Shown here in pieces: positions 5,642-6,221 of a stretch of DNA of 6,221 nucleotides; positions within the stretch are counted from its first letter, which is position 1; each line of letters starts with the position of its first letter. The position numbers and the translations under genes were made by a program. This DNA comes from Allosphingosinicella sp. (GTDB lineage: Bacteria > Pseudomonadota > Alphaproteobacteria > Sphingomonadales > Sphingomonadaceae), in assembly GCA_030146745.1 (NCBI GenBank), contig JASLBD010000479.1:1-6221 (forward strand), read 5' to 3'. Below the pieces are notes generated by a model, which did not search any database, was not told the origin of the DNA, and worked only from the letters and a program-made list of their open reading frames with translations.

Positions 5642-6221
5642 ACCAGCTCGTCAAGGCCCAGGCGCGGGCCTACATCTCGGTCGCCGAGGCTTCCGAACTC
5701 TCGCGAATGGCCGGCACCCAGGGCCAGGACATCTTCGCGCGCGAGGATGTCGAGGACCAGCTCGGCGCCGGTCCGCTGATCCTGGACGGGCTTCGGCGGC
5801 GCCCCCATTATTTCGACGGCCGCTTCCTCACCGGCGCAGACCTCACCCGCGATCAGGATTACAGCCGGCAGCGCCAGGCCGACATGGCGCGCTCGGGCGG
5901 CTCGGGCGTGATCAGCGGCCTTCAGGTCAGCAGCCTCGCGCAGGTGCGCGGGCAGACCCTGCGAATCAGCCCCGGAGTGGGGCTGACCCCTTCGGGGGAC
6001 GTCGTCATGATCACCCAGCGGCGCGACGTGCCTCTGCTCGACCTGCCACTGACCCGGCAGCTCGACGCGGCGCTCGGTCTCAGGCAGGAGCCTCGGGTCC
6101 CGCTCGGGCGCCGCACCGGAATCTTCATCCTCGCCCTGCGCGCGGTGGAGTTCACCGCCAACCCGATCGCCGCCTATCCGCGCACCATCACCGGCAAGCG
6201 CACCGTCGAGGACGGCGACAT
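5638..6221 (+). CDS. Second protein with the Y-F-x-G-x-x-L / P-G-V module (gene 6, 5' part, runs off window)
   Basis: The frame is open from ATG 5638 to the right edge: 194 whole codons, with no stop in the window. After a polar N-terminal 50 residues (no signal peptide), residues 58-125 repeat the module of the previous gene: Y-F-D-G-R-F-L-T-G-A-D-L-T-R-D-Q-D-Y, a helical stretch rich in Arg, Gln and Ala, G-S-G-V-I-S-G-L-Q-V, then I-S-P-G-V-G-L-T-P-S-G-D. Side by side, Tyr, Gly, Leu, Asp, Gln-x-Tyr, Gly-x-Gly, Gly-Leu-x-Val and Pro-Gly-Val are kept with only one gap. Downstream there is a beta-rich segment (G-I-F-I-L-A-L-R-A-V-E-F). The start overlaps the previous stop (ATGA), with GAGGAG 8 bases upstream. 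A structural baseplate-periphery role is inferred from position and from its relative next door; no enzyme motif is visible. Length and C-terminal content are unknown. Confidence 0.88.
   Translation, partial: MNQLVKAQARAYISVAEASELSRMAGTQGQDIFAREDVEDQLGAGPLILDGLRRRPHYFDGRFLTGADLTRDQDYSRQRQADMARSGGSGVISGLQVSSLAQVRGQTLRISPGVGLTPSGDVVMITQRRDVPLLDLPLTRQLDAALGLRQEPRVPLGRRTGIFILALRAVEFTANPIAAYPRTITGKRTVEDGD

Noticed and set aside
1..6221. tRNA/rRNA genes, CRISPR arrays, insertion sequences, terminators and promoters
   Set aside because: No cloverleaf-like segment, regularly spaced repeat, inverted terminal repeat, hairpin followed by a T run, or AT-rich intergenic stretch was seen; essentially every base is coding.

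Overview
The window is one uninterrupted, same-strand (+) piece of an operon for a phage-tail-like contractile apparatus. The best fit is the baseplate section of an extracellular contractile injection system (eCIS) or tailocin-type particle. GC content is very high (about 70% by eye, not computed) and third codon positions are strongly G/C. This suits a high-GC proteobacterium, possibly an alphaproteobacterium of the Sphingomonas kind, but that is a weak inference because no taxonomic marker gene is present. No RNA gene, mobile element, CRISPR array, terminator or promoter is visible. There is no gene-free stretch longer than a few bases.

Layout: (1) positions 2-1414, the 3' part of a baseplate J-like wedge protein (TIGR02243 type), cut by the left edge. 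(2) 1414-4092, an 892-residue protein with a propeller-like N-terminal half, a TIGR02242-type tail-protein-I region, and half of a PKD/Ig-like domain at its very C-terminus. (3) 4096-4431 and (4) 4434-4748, two small proteins of 111 and 104 residues built from PKD/Ig-like half-domains. (5) 4754-5641 and (6) 5638 to the right edge, two related proteins sharing an N-terminal module (Y-x-x-G-x-x-L ... D-[FL] ... Q-x-Y ... G-L-x-V ... P-G-V). Junctions are TGATG, TGA-GAT-ATG, TGACGATG, TAATGCCCATG and ATGA, so translational coupling within a single transcript is likely.

How the genes fit together: the first two products are expected to form the baseplate wedge, as Afp11/Afp12-like proteins do in eCIS. 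The four downstream products are probably accessory baseplate, periphery or fibre-attachment components, inferred from position only. The most unusual feature is that two consecutive PKD-like domains are each cut at the equivalent point by a gene boundary. The N-terminal half of each lies at the end of one gene and the C-terminal half at the start of the next, linking products 2, 3 and 4 as 2-3 and 3-4. This may be a chain of proteins joined by half-domain complementation, or the remains of a once-fused double-PKD tail split by mutation. The sequence alone cannot decide, but a good ribosome binding site in front of gene 3 favours genuine separate translation of that product.
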